Origin: Dastarcus helophoroides | Lineage: Eukaryota; Arthropoda; Insecta; Coleoptera; Bothrideridae | Assembly: GCA_028583605.1 (NCBI GenBank) | Contig: CM053329.1 | Coordinates: 31,892,992 to 31,956,991, forward strand | Direction of reading: 5' to 3' | Length of the DNA stretch: 64,000 nucleotides | Shown here: positions 46,275 to 57,063 of the stretch, piece by piece | Numbering within the stretch: position 1 is the first letter of the stretch | Layout of the letters: each line of letters opens with the position of its first letter | Made by a program: the position numbers and the translations under genes | Notes under the pieces: model-generated | The model's input: only the letters and a program-made list of their open reading frames with translations | Database searches by the model: none | Told to the model about the DNA's origin: nothing

Positions 46275-48096
46275 CAAGTTACAGTGGGATATTATGCAGT
46301 CAGAGGAATCGTAAGTAAGGGATGTCCGCAAGGGAATGCATTATTCCCCCTTATATGGCTAATCATAACAGATAACTCTATCCGAAAACTTAATGACCGG
46401 GGTCTCTACAGAATTGAATATGCAGATGACATAACCATTCTGCTTTCAGGTAAACATGAAGAAGTGCTCTTCGAGTTAATGCAAAACGCCCTAAATATAG
46501 TCGAGAAATGGTGGAAAGAAGATTCCCTAGCAGCAAACCCTGCAAAGACAGAAACAGTTGTTTTTACGAATAACAGCAAATTAGCATGACTAAAATTTCC
46601 TAAACTTATGGGAACCCAACTTCGTTTGTCAAATCGAGTGAAATACCTTGATATTGAACTTGACACCAAACTAAGATGAAGTACCACATTGAAAATGAAT
46701 TAAACATAGCCTACAAGATCTTCTGCCAATGCCGTGGGGCATCGGGAAGTCTTGGGGGTATCCCCTAAGATGACCTTTTGCTATACACGGCAGTAATCAG
46801 ACCAATTGTAAGCTGCGGGTTTATGGTTCGATGGCCGAAGACAAAAAGCACCAATAAAAAACATCCAGATCACATCCAGAGATGAGCGTGTCTGGAAGTG
46901 ATAGGAGCAATGAAATCCACTTCAACAGAAGCAATGGGGGCGATCTTGGGTCTGTCACATTTCAATATATTTCTTGAGGGGCGGTACAGGCTTCCATAGG
47001 CGAGCAGGAGGAATGTGGAATGCGGCAGGTAAAATGGTCTGTCACCGTCGCATAATGGAGGGGGCGCTCTAAAAGGCGACCATTCTGGGTGCGCCGATGG
47101 ACCATATACCAGTGAAATATAACCTCACAATATCCTACCGTATAAAACTGGATGAACTAGAGGCAAGGATACCAGACGTAAGTATATACACGAATGGATC
47201 GAAAACAAATACGGGGACTGGAAGAGGAATCTTCTTGGAAGACCTAAGTATAAGTATTAAGTTAGATAAATACTTAACAGTCTTTCAAGCGGAGATGTTG
47301 GGGATTTTATATGGCGCCGAACAAATGACGCAACTGAATATTACATGAAAATATATCCAAATGAAGACGGACAGACAGGCAGACCTTAAGGCTCTGGGGA
47401 ATGTGAAAACAAACTCAGTGCCGTGGTATGGAACTGCCACCCAGATTTATAACATCTACCACAGGAGAATGCAATTGATCTAATCTGGAACAAAAGACAT
47501 TCTGGGAAAGAGGGAAACGAAGGCGCTAATAAACTGGCGAGGAAGGGTTCGGAGTGACAATTCGTTGGACCAGAACCAACCTTTCCCCTGGCTAAATCAA
47601 CAATAAGATCGCTACTTAACGAAGAAATCCACCATAAACACAAAACCCAATGGGCATCAATTACAACATGCCGACAGACTCACGCGTTCATTGGAATGCC
47701 GTGCAGGAAAAGGGCAAATCTATGCCTACAACTTTCAAGAAATAACCTCAGGAAACGTGTAGGGATTTGGGCAGGTCACTGTCGATTAAACAAACACCTT
47801 CCCAGAATGGTAATATAAACGACCTGAGTTGTAGGGGGTGTTTAGAAAAAGATGAGAGTGTTGAGCACGTGATGTATCACTGCCCGGCACTAGCATCAGT
47901 CAGAGGTTCCACACTGGGGAATTTCTGGCCTAGTGTGGCCAGTTTAATAGAGGCATATCTGGGGGACGTTCTTCAGTTTCTCAAAAATAAAAATAAATAA
48001 ATGACCAAGGACGCCTCAATCACGGGGATATCACAATATAGGGAACAATCTATGCAATAAGTCTCTAATCTGAACGCACCCAAAGAAAAAAAATGA
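46275..48096 (+). pseudogene. RNase H-bearing LINE (LOA-like), 3' half, broken
   Basis: RT starts in the palm with KGCPQGNALFPLIWLIITDN (46316-46375). The active site YADD is at 46419-46430 within EYADDITILLSGK, and the frame continues to 46589. After frameshifts an RNase H domain begins at 47097-47348 with VSIYTNGSKTNTGTGRGI. The first catalytic aspartate of the usual YTDGS is replaced by asparagine (47193-47195). A later segment, FQAEMLGILYGAEQ, holds the glutamate. The far C-terminus (47767-48000) has a CX2CX8HX4C finger, SCRGCLEKDESVEHVMYHC. Clade assignment to a LOA-like group is by motif style and is tentative. An A-rich end is at 48080-48096. Confidence 0.85.
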
Positions 48097-49650
48097 GCAT
48101 TTCCATTTATTTTGCTCCTGAATGTAAAAGATAGACTTCGCACATTAACAATATAAACTCCCCATTTTCATCAAATTTAAGAACATGTTAATTTCGATTA
48201 ATTAGTTAAGTTGAATAATGTCGACTAAAAAATTCACTTTGAAATAAAGTACGAAATTATGCTAGATCTCTTTCTTGATCATATTTACTGGCTTAAGGAG
48301 TTTGTCATGTAAATTACTTTAGTTTGATTTGGAAACAAAAATTACGCAGTTTGAAGTTTTTTTTTGTTTCAAACGCATTGCAATTAAAAATGTACTGTGG
48401 CAAACAAGAAAGTTTATTTCTTTTTTATTTATTATAATTAAAGGTAATAAGTATATTCTAATTAGTATAATGCCAAATGCTGAAAACCTTTTTTATTTAA
48501 ATGTATAAAAAGAAACCAGAAATATAATTTTTTTCTTTGTTCCAAAATAATGTCTAATATGTTTATCTATTCAAAACTCTTAGTAAAAAAGATTATAAAT
48601 TCATACGTCAACATAAGAATTCTTCGATTTCTGGATTAACTAAATATCTTTGTTAATACATAAAGCTACTAAATGTGCATAATTAAACTCCCTAAACCCC
48701 CTTCCAACATGCTGATTTATTTATAGTTTTAATCACTGTTCTGAATTTACTTCAATATAACGTTAATAAGCATTTTTATCAGCATACAATTAAATGGGTT
48801 AGTTCTTTGTTGAAATTGTTTAGGAAACATATAAAATGTGTATCCTACAATATTTTTTAACTTTGTCAGCAACGATTGTAAAAAATATTAATAAATTTAG
48901 TCAACTATCTGTCAAAGGTTCAAAATTTGGCACGACATACAAAGCCCACTGTCCTGCACTCCTTTTTAGCTCAAAGTTTAGTATTTCTAAAATGCATCTA
49001 CTTGATATACATCTAATGATAAATTTTAGGTGCGGCATCTGATTTGTTGTTCTTTTTTTCACAATCAATTAGCTCGAAATGTCACTCTGGGTTAAATGAA
49101 TTTTGAAAAACTCTTTAAAGATTAAATTAGTAATTTTAAAATGATGAAATATGCTTTCAAGGGGACGTTTTGCACAATATGCAGATATGTGAATTTAAAT
49201 CAAAGCGATTGGTTTTAAACGTCGTGATTTTCTCATAAATTTTCGGTGAATTGTGCTCGGGGAATAACAAAACGTTGTTATCGACATGGGTTTTCAGATA
49301 ATGATAGTCACCCTTCTATGCTCCAATTATTCCGCTCTTTCGGAAGGTCTAAAAATCGACGCATAACGTTTTAGCTCACCCAACGCCGAAGCTGTTTAAC
49401 TGAATTCTCAACTCTCCAGAAGGGATGCTGGGAATTTATTTATTCATTAGAGGAGAATCGATTTTCTATTTATTTTGATTTTACCTAACGAATCGGTGTA
49501 AAACAAAAGTAATGAGGGTATTTTTAAGAATAAATTTTGGCTCATTTATTCCCAATTAACTTAATCTCTCGTGGATACAACAAACTGTTAGCTCCAATTA
49601 AATCTACTGAACCTCCTTGCTTCCAATTAGAAACTGAATGCCCAAAACTG
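48096..49650. other. Unassigned AT-rich spacer
   Basis: No repeat or gene recognised. The 68-codon frame at 48836-49042 has no motif. Bases 49200-49450 are less AT-rich. Confidence 0.4.
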
Positions 49651-50420
49651 CAATCCTTGGCGTAAAAGTCAAAATTTTGGATGAAATTTGAGTATTAAAA
49701 TTTTACATTAAAGATTAAAGTCTAAAAATTGGAAAACAAACTCACTCATAATTAGTTATGATACGAACTAACTTTTTTATTAACTTGCTGCCCAAAATTT
49801 TAAATTTAAACGGGCTACTTTTATTTTTTTTTGGTGCAACGGACTGGACCTTGGATGTCTTCAAAAATTGAAATACAAATCTTGTCCCTTGAAACCAAGA
49901 AAGATTAAAAAATACACAAAGGCTGCCCTAACGCGTTTCGATAGCCAAGCTATCATCTTCAGAGGGATACTTTTAGTTTTCAATTTTCGTAACTCGTAAA
50001 ATATATTAACAATAAAATGCAAAAATAAATATTAAATACAAATGTAGAATTTTTATTTTTTATTGTTAGATTTATTCTTAATACATTTTATGAATCATGA
50101 ATTTTTTTCTAATATTTCAATTGGGAACGTAGTTTGGAAATTTTGGCAAGGCTTTCCAATATTTGGATATCAACATTTCCAATTTTATCTCGAAATGTCA
50201 ACTTCAATCTAAAAATTTTGACGCTTTCTCGAACTTTCATCTTTCGCTTTTTCGAAATCAGCACTTTCTTTGGAATTTCATTTTGGTCGAAATTTTTTAC
50301 AATGGGAAATATTTTTATTAAAAATTGTCAGTTTTTTCTGGAAAATGTATTTTATAAATTTTAAGTTCTGATTAATGTTTTAATCTAAATTAAAAATTTG
50401 AAAATTCGTATTTATTCTAA
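49650..50420. repeat. Degenerate GAAATTTC repeat field 7
   Basis: Same unit style on both sides of the Penelope-type fragment at 49830-49975, for example ATCTCGAAATGTCAACTTCA near 50191. Confidence 0.55.
49830..49975 (-). mobile_element. Penelope-like 3' end fragment
   Basis: The minus strand reads CTGAAGATGATAGCTTGGCT, then ATCGAAACGCGTTAGGGC, then TTTCTTGGTTTCAAGGGACA and GACATCCAAGGTCCAGTCC. This is the most complete orphan copy of the 3' repeat linked to the coding remnant at 31.0 kb. Confidence 0.8.
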
Positions 50421-52695
50421 TCATGACAAATTACGATTTGGGTCTTAGTTTGCCCATCTCTAGGTTATACCCTCCCAAATTTATCTCTTTGCAACTTCAT
50501 TCAACACTGATTTTCTTTATTCGTTAAGTGTACCACAAATTAAAATTATTAACAACGTTTCGTAATCAATATAATCCTTTTAAAATGCAAATAAGCTCAA
50601 GGGAATTATTGTGTACAATAAATCTCTTTTAATGGGGGAATCAATAATTTTTGTTCCTGCATTATCTTTTATGTAAATTGTGTACAATATAACTACGTCA
50701 CCATCCATTGAGAAGCATTTAACTGAATATATTTCAAATTGGGGATATAATTAACTGAGTTTTTGATTAATTATTTTCATTATTTGTTTATCGGCGTTCA
50801 ATATTGTTGAATTAGTTATTACGTGACAGTCTTTGTGAAACGGTAAATTTGCTATGTGATGGAAACCTCAAATAATCTGACATTTTATCCCTCACAGTGC
50901 TGAATAATTAAAAGACTGGAGTAAGAATTTCTGGATGTAGGTCAACAATGAACGTAGAAGTCTGATATTGGATGAAGGGTCTAATTATAACATGGAGTAC
51001 GAATGAAAAAAAAAAGAGACAAATCCATTGTTCTGCTTTATGTTCTAGTTATTAGTATAGGCTGTTGTTTGATATCGAATAGAAGCAAAACAAATCTATA
51101 CTGAAGGTAATAAGTGAGGAGATATAGGTCTTTAATGTTGTTTTTTTCTTGTATTGGAACAACCTGAGTTGTTTCTAGACTAGGATTAATTACATTATTT
51201 AGCTGAATAGAAGTTAATATCAAATTTCAATAGTATTTAAGGATTCCATTTATATGATATAAAAACTTGCTTTTAGTAAGTAGAGGTGTATATTCTGATT
51301 TTTTCAATCTCAGTAATATGTTAGCATTTTGAATTATGCCTTTTTTAGAAATGGGATATTTATGAAAAGTTTCACCTAAGTGAAATCCTTTCTGTACTTT
51401 GAGGTACGAACGAAAATCCCCAATTTGTAGATAATTGATCGTTATGAAAAATAGAAAAAGGAAATGAAAGCTTCAGGTTTCTAATTCACAGATCTTAAGT
51501 TCAAAAAATTGTAGTCTGGACAGTTTTTGTTTAATCTTAAAAAAACCAAGCTCGAAAACGTTTCTCTATTGTTGTTTATCTCTAAGAAGATCCATAGTCA
51601 TCAATATTTCTAATAAGTGATCCCATCATAAAGCTGTTCTAGATAACCTAATATTTTTTAATCTGATAGATATCGGACCCCTGTGTGATTATTTTTAAAT
51701 TATCATTGTTCCAAACACATCAAAACGTTTTGACTTAGATAATCAATAACTCGAGCAACAACGATCACATAGAAAATAAAAAAGGAGCCCTAAAAACTGG
51801 AAAGGATTTTCTTCAATTCTTAGTTATTGGTTTTAAAAAAAAATATATTACCTAACTGATTAAAAAAGAGATAGAAAATTACATCATTTGAAGAAGTTTA
51901 TACTATTAATAACTAATTCAACAATTCACTCTTAGCTACAGTATTCGCAAATTCATCGAATTTTTTAGAATGTTATTTAAGGGTAAAACTTCCAGAAAAA
52001 AATCTCGTTTCGAGCAAAATTATTAAATTGAACAAGACATTTCCTTTGTGTATTTACCTCATTCAAAACATCCAACTTATTATCTCAATATTAGGCGTAT
52101 TTTTGTTTACTATCCCTTTAAAAATATATTAAATCATTTTCCACATAAACCTTGACATTGGCTTCTAAAGCTGCTTTGAGATCTGATACGGGCCCAATTA
52201 TTTTTGTGCCCGATTCACGTGGCTTTTGTTGTTTGGGGAAATGCAAATTATCTCTTAACAATATACCGTTATATTAAAACATTCATAAGGCAAACTTATA
52301 CAAATGCAGAGGCAAGGAAAGCGGGCGAAGCGTAGCTGTGCATCACTTCAAAACTTTATTATCATTCCGCCTGCTAAACGTAATGTACTAAAATACAAGT
52401 TTAATATCGCTGCGGAGACGAGACGCCAAGGAAAATTTCGCATGAATTTTCACCTGGCCTGCACGACTTTGGTGGAAACCGCGAAATATCCCGGTATTTT
52501 ACGTATTAAATTATTCTGACATTTTCTGTAACATCGGCTTACTGGATTATTCCCACAATGCTCTACGGAAATTCAGCCATTAAATTGTTTGAATAATTTA
52601 CCTCGCGGCTAGTTAATTAAGGCGAATTTTTTTGTCTGGACTTCTAAAAAATACACCTTCCTTGACCTCTATTGCTAATTTTGCTTTATGTCTAG
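50420..52695. other. Unassigned DNA upstream of the Gypsy element
   Basis: Mostly featureless AT-rich DNA. Bases 52150-52560 have balanced composition, with an octamer-like ATGCAAAT word near 52240; they may be conserved non-coding DNA. No gene supported. Confidence 0.4.
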
Positions 52696-52699
52696 ATAT

Positions 52700-53071
52700 T
52701 GTAACGCAATTTAAAGAGATGGAATATAATTTAGAATAGAATTGTAGAATTTAGTACATAGAAAAGTTTCTAGAATAATCTGATAAGGGGAAAGCGACCG
52801 CGATAACGAAGCAAACGGCAGATAAGCGTTCCCGAAATTTCGGCAAACGATAATCCTTATCTGCCGGATTGTTCTAGAATCTGGATGCCAAAACTATATA
52901 AGGCGGTCAGTTTTCTCTCGTGTCAGTCAGTTAGAGTCCGTGTAATTAGTGAGTTAGTAGAAGTTAATAATAAGTGAGTTAATTGTTCAATTGTGGTGAT
53001 CCAATTTAAGTTTGGTAATAAAGTGGTGTAATTCACACGTGGTAATCAATTCGAACCTCGAGCTCATAACA
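52700..53071 (+). repeat. 5' LTR
   Basis: Begins TGTAACGCAATTTAAAG and ends AGCTCATAACA. Holds a nested palindrome (52816-52866), a TATA box (CTATATAAGG, starting at 52894) and an AATAAA-containing word (GGTAATAAAGTGG). Compared with the 3' LTR it has a short insertion near 52726-52736 and a different last 15 bases. Confidence 0.95.
52816..52866. promoter_or_regulatory. Nested palindrome in LTR with inverted GATAAG words
   Basis: CGGCAGATAAG (52816-52826) pairs perfectly with CTTATCTGCCG (52856-52866), and between them lies the 12-bp palindrome CCGAAATTTCGG (52832-52843). The outer arms place GATAAG, a core GATA-factor site, in inverted orientation about 80-30 bp upstream of the TATA box. 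The structure recurs in the 3' LTR and both solo LTRs. A regulatory role is inferred. Confidence 0.5.
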
Positions 53072-53073
53072 TC

Positions 53074-53091
53074 TGGTGTCAGAAGCGGGAT
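53074..53091 (+). promoter_or_regulatory. Primer binding site
   Basis: TGGTGTCAGAAGCGGGAT begins two bases after the 5' LTR. TGG complements the CCA end of a tRNA, and the rest fits the 3' end of a leucine tRNA (which ends in a TTCTGACACCA-type sequence in insects). The tRNA identity is inferred from memory of that pattern. Confidence 0.7.
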
Positions 53092-53226
53092 TATTCGTGG
53101 ATTGTGTTTATTACTCAAAAGAAATTCGTGCCAGGTGCCGCAGTTGACTTTATCTTGGAAGTTTTAAACTGTTAAATAGTTATACGAGGCGCGTCAAGTA
53201 AAATCTTGAACATTCAAATACGCTTT

Positions 53227-53950
53227 ATGGATACGAAATTAAAATCGACCAAAATGGAACAACAATTGCAAGCGGTTATTAGCAAAGTTTAAAGACAAAG
53301 AGGAAAAAGAAAAAGAAAAGGAGGAACAAAGAAAACAGGAAAAAGAGCAGAAGCAAGAACGAAGACGACAAGAAAAAGAACAGGAGGAAGAACGAAGACG
53401 ACAAGAAAAAGAACAGGAGGAAGAATGAAGACGACAAGAAAAACAAGAAGAAGATCAGAAAAGGAATGCAGAAAAACAAGAGTTACATAGTCTGTTAGCA
53501 AATATAACTGAAAAAATTGGGAGCCGACGTTACAAAAATGAAAAAAGAAGTGAAAGAACAAATTACAGGAATGAGAGAAGAAATGCAAGAAGAAATTGGC
53601 GAAGTCAGAGAAGAAAAGTAAAAGAAAAATTCAACAGCAAGCTTCTTGATTTGGAAAATACAACACAGAAAAAGATCAGCAACATCGAAAAAAACATGAA
53701 GAAGTTGCTAAGTGGACAAGTCACACAACACGAATCCGAAAGTGAATCTGCTATTTCCTCTAAAAAGGTTAAACCTCCGACCTATGATGGAAAAACATCC
53801 TTCCAGACCTACAGAAAACAGTTCAAAGCTGCTGCTAAGGCCAGTCGGTGGACGGAAGAAGCAAAGGCGACCTCATTGGTGGTATCCCTACGCGGAGATG
53901 CTCTGGAATTACTCCAAACTCTATCTGATCACAAACAATCCAAGCTATAA
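53227..53950 (+). pseudogene. Gag N-terminal region with charged coiled coil, frameshifted
   Basis: An ATG at 53227 opens MDTKLKSTKMEQQLQAVISK, after which one extra base breaks the frame. The following stretch in another frame is almost entirely Lys, Glu, Arg and Gln, with three near-identical tandem copies of an RRQEKEQEEE-type unit (about 53363-53445), a predicted long coiled coil. A CGA-to-TGA change at about 53426 and further single-base shifts near 53520 and 53620 follow. The frame 53651-53950 then reads KKLLSGQVTQHESESESAIS and PPTYDGKTSFQTYRKQFKAA, the start of the capsid-like region, before shifting into the next frame. On the opposite strand the coiled coil yields spurious Phe/Leu-rich frames. 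Confidence 0.8.
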
Positions 53951-55286
53951 AGATCTAGTTAGGGCTTTAGAGCCGAGATTCGGAGACCACCATTTGCAGC
54001 AAGTTTTCCAGTCACAGCTGCTAGTGAGAAGGCAGAAAAGTGGCGAAACCCTGCAAGAATTTGAGGCTGACGTGAGAAGACTGGCGTATATTGCCTATCC
54101 AACAGCACCAACCGACTTTCTGGAACTTCATGCAGTTAGAATCTTCATAGAAGGAATAAGAGATCCGCAAGTCCAGAGAGTGATACGCTTGTCAAACGTC
54201 CGAAGATCAAGGGAGGCACTGATTAGAGCTTTGGAGGTTGAAGCTGCTTACAAGGTTTCGGAGCCAGGGGCGTCACGGAGAATTAGGAAGACCGTCATCA
54301 AAGACACCGTGAATGATCTTGATCTCGTAAACATAAGCGCTAACATGAAGGAAATCAACAGGAACATAAGCGCCAACATGAAAGAAACAAAGGGAATGAA
54401 CGCGAGCATCCAAGAACTGCTAAAAGCTTTTAAAGGTCGATCCAGCAGAAGCATGGTATGTTACAGCTGTGGCAAACCGGGGCACCTCAAGAAGGACTGC
54501 AGATCAACTTCCAAGAAGCCCACAAGCCCCGCAGTAAGAAAACAACACGTCGAGAAGAGGAACTCACTAGCTAATGTCACGAAATCAGTCCTCAAAACTC
54601 TTCCCATCAAACAGATAAAAAGGACCAAGGAGGGTTTGGTGGTGGGAGCCAGTGGGGATGGAAGGAATGTACAGGCAACAGTGGACCCAGGAGTCAAGGT
54701 TACTGTGCCACGTGATACACAAGCAATCCGTGACTTGCCCAGACCCAAAGATAAACATGAACTGAGGAGTTTTCTGGGGTTATGCACTTATTACAGAAGA
54801 TTTGTGAAAGGTTTTGCCAACATCGCTGCGTCATTATACCGACTAACGGAAGGAAGAACGCCGTACGTCTGGACTCCCGATTGTGATACCGCCTTCCGAA
54901 AACTGAAGTCCGCCTTGAGTACAAGCTCTATCTTAGCGTATCTTCAGCAGAATGGAAAGTTCGTGTTAGACACTGATGCCAGCAACGTCGGCATTGGAGC
55001 TGTGGTGTCCCAAGTTCAAGGTGGTGAAGAAAGAGTTATCGAATATTACAGCAAGATCCTGACGAAGCCAGAGAGGAACTATTGCACTACCAGGAAGGAA
55101 TTTCTTGCGATAGTGAAGGCCGTGAAACACTTCCACAAGTACTTGTACGGGCAAGAATTCCTCATCAGGATAGATCATTCGGCTCTCTCTTGGTTACTTC
55201 AAATGAAGAACGCAGAGGGGCAGACGGCTAGATGGTTAGAAAGGCTTCAGCAGTATCACTTCAAGGTGCATCATCGACCGGGATGA
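53712..55286 (+). pseudogene. Gag-Pol fused open frame, 524 codons, lacking protease body and RT core
   Basis: The first 75 or so codons are out of frame with gag. From about residue 79 the Gag capsid region reads true: FGDHHLQQVFQSQLLVRRQK, LQEFEADVRRLAYIAYPTAP and FIEGIRDPQVQRVIRLS. A CX2CX4HX4C knuckle (Cys250, Cys253, His258, Cys263) binds nucleic acid. The protease start ATVDPGVKVTV, with DPG in place of DTG or DSG, is joined directly to RDLPRPKDKHELRSFLGLCT, the RT thumb/connection. RNase H follows with Asp422 (FVLDTDAS), Glu at about 463 and Asp at about 488 (DHSAL). The frame ends at a TGA in the HHRPG...HNNADALSR motif, which continues in frame after the stop. The deletion keeps the frame open, but the polymerase active site is gone. 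Confidence 0.9.
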
Positions 55287-56666
55287 CAGCATAACAACGC
55301 TGATGCTTTGTCCAGAAGACCTTGTGGGGATTGCAAATGCTGCAGACGAGTTGAGGATCATGAGGACATGGTAAATATAAGGGTCACTTTCGTCTGGCCA
55401 GAAGACGAATGGACTGTTGAAGGTCTTCGGAAGCTACAGAGGAGCGACGCTGATACCGGACCCATATTGGAATGGAAAGAAGCTGGAGACAGACCGGAAT
55501 GGCAAGAGGTCGAGGACGGGGTACCGAAGAGAGCATGGGAAAGCGCGGATGGAAAGCGTGTCAACTTGCAGTTGGTGGTGCCTCAGGAGAAAATTCCACA
55601 GGTCTTGTGGGAGGTGCACAATGGGACCTCTGGTGGACATCTAGGGTTGAACAAGACCCTGGAGAAGGTACGAAAACGGTTTTATTGGGTTAACTGACGT
55701 GGGAAGACGTCGAGCGGTGGTGTCGGAAATGTGTCACCTGCGCTGCATCCAAGGGTCCTCGTACAAGAACAAAAGGGGCCCTGAAGCAATACAATGCGGG
55801 AGCTCCATTCGAAAGAATTGCAATCGATATGGCAGGACCATTCCCAGCTTCAGACGATGGCAACAAGTACATCCTGGTGGCCATGGACTTATTTCAGTAA
55901 ATGGCCTGAAACTTATGCCATCCCAAACCAGGAAGCTACCACAGTCGCAAGGGTTCTTGTGGACAATTTCATCTGTCGATTTAGTGTTCCCTTGGAACCA
56001 CACTCGGACCAGAGAAGGAACTTTGAATCGGGGGTTTTCCAAGAGATGTGTCGTCTTCTTGGAATAAGGAAAACTCGAACAACACCTCTTCATCCACAGT
56101 CTGATGGAATGGTGGAGAGATTTAACAGGACCTTAAAGGAACATCTTTCGAAGGTCGTTTCCAAACATCAGACAGACTGGGACCGACATCTACCACTGTT
56201 TCTGATGGCCTATCGAGCGGCAACCCATAAAACTACAAGTCAGACTCCGGCAAAAGTGATCTTCGGGAGGGAACTGCGGCTTCCGTATAATTTGGTGTTT
56301 GGATCACCAAGGGAGATCCCCAGGGAGACGATGGATTTCGTAGATGACTTGAGGGAAGCGATATTGGAGACGCATGCCCCTGTGCGGACTAAGATCAACT
56401 TGGCGACGGACCGGATGAAGACAAGGTATGACATAAATGCCAACCATGGTGGTTTCAGTGAAGGTGAATTGGTATGGCTATAAAACCCTCAGCGAAAGAA
56501 AGGAGTTTAGGCGAAGTTTACGCCATCTTGGGAAGGGCCGTACAAAGTGCTGAAGAGGATCAACGATTTGGTATACAGGATTCAGCGTAGCTCCAGGAGT
56601 AAAATGAAAGTGGTACACCTGAACAGACTATGCAAATATAGTGGCGAAGTGACTGATTGGAACTGA
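55287..56666 (+). pseudogene. Integrase region, broken
   Basis: In frame after the stop, 55308-55697 carries the N-terminal zinc-binding region (HNGTSGGHLGLNKTLEKVRK). A frameshift near 55695 precedes the WCRKC pair. The catalytic core holds aspartates at 55826-55828 (AIDMAG) and 56007-56009 (HSDQ) and a glutamate at 56115-56117 (VERFNRTL). The last two are exactly 35 residues apart, the DDX35E spacing of retroviral-type integrases. A one-base insertion near 55890 and a TAA at 56481-56483 break the frame. The C-terminal region (FTPSWEGPYKVLKRINDLVY) ends at TGA 56664-56666. Integrase would insert the cDNA; this copy cannot make it. Confidence 0.92.
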
Positions 56667-56682
56667 TCGGGACGATCATTCC

Positions 56683-56696
56683 TAAGAGGAAGGCAG
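56683..56696 (+). promoter_or_regulatory. Polypurine tract
   Basis: AAGAGGAAGGCAG directly abuts the 3' LTR, the position of the plus-strand primer in LTR elements. It is interrupted by one C. Confidence 0.7.
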
Positions 56697-57059
56697 TGTG
56701 ACGCAATGTAAATAGATGGAATAGAATTGTAGAATTTAGTACATAGGAAAAGTTTCTAGAATGATCTGATAAGGGGAAAGCGACCGCGACAACGAAGCAA
56801 ACGGCAGATAAGCGTTCCCGAAATTTCGGCAAACGATAAGCCTTATTTGCCGGATTGTTCTAGAACCTGGATGCCAAAATTATATAAGGCGGTCAGTTTT
56901 CTCTCGAATCAGTCAGTTAGAGTCAGTGTAATTAGTGAGTTAGTAGAAGTTAATAATAAGTGAGTTAATTGTTCAATTGTGGTGATCCAAGTTAAGTTTG
57001 GTAATAAAGTGGTGTAATTCACACGTGGTAATCAATTCGAACCGATAACCCCTGTAAAA
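56697..57059 (+). repeat. 3' LTR
   Basis: Begins TGTGACGCAATGTAAATAG and ends ACCCCTGTAAAA, where the usual terminal CA is mutated to AA. It carries the same palindrome, TATA-like box (TTATATAAGG here) and AATAAA word as the 5' LTR. ATAT follows at 57060-57063. Confidence 0.95.
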
Positions 57060-57063
57060 ATAT

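Larger units (their letters stand above)
52700..57059 (+). mobile_element. Gypsy-type LTR retrotransposon, deleted and frameshifted
   Basis: Two LTRs in direct orientation enclose a primer binding site, gag, and pol remnants in the Gypsy order (protease, RT, RNase H, integrase). The target duplication is ATAT at 52696-52699 and 57060-57063. At about 4.36 kb it is shorter than a complete element because most of protease and the RT catalytic core are deleted. No envelope-like frame lies between integrase and the 3' LTR. The two LTRs differ at roughly a dozen positions plus an indel near the 5' end, suggesting a fairly recent insertion. The copy cannot replicate on its own. Confidence 0.95.

Noticed and set aside
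53279..53588. Long minus-strand frames rich in Phe and Leu
   Set aside because: They are the antisense shadow of the Gag coiled-coil coding sequence.
56667..56696. An envelope gene in the Gypsy element
   Set aside because: Only about 30 bp separate the integrase stop from the 3' LTR, so there is no room for one.
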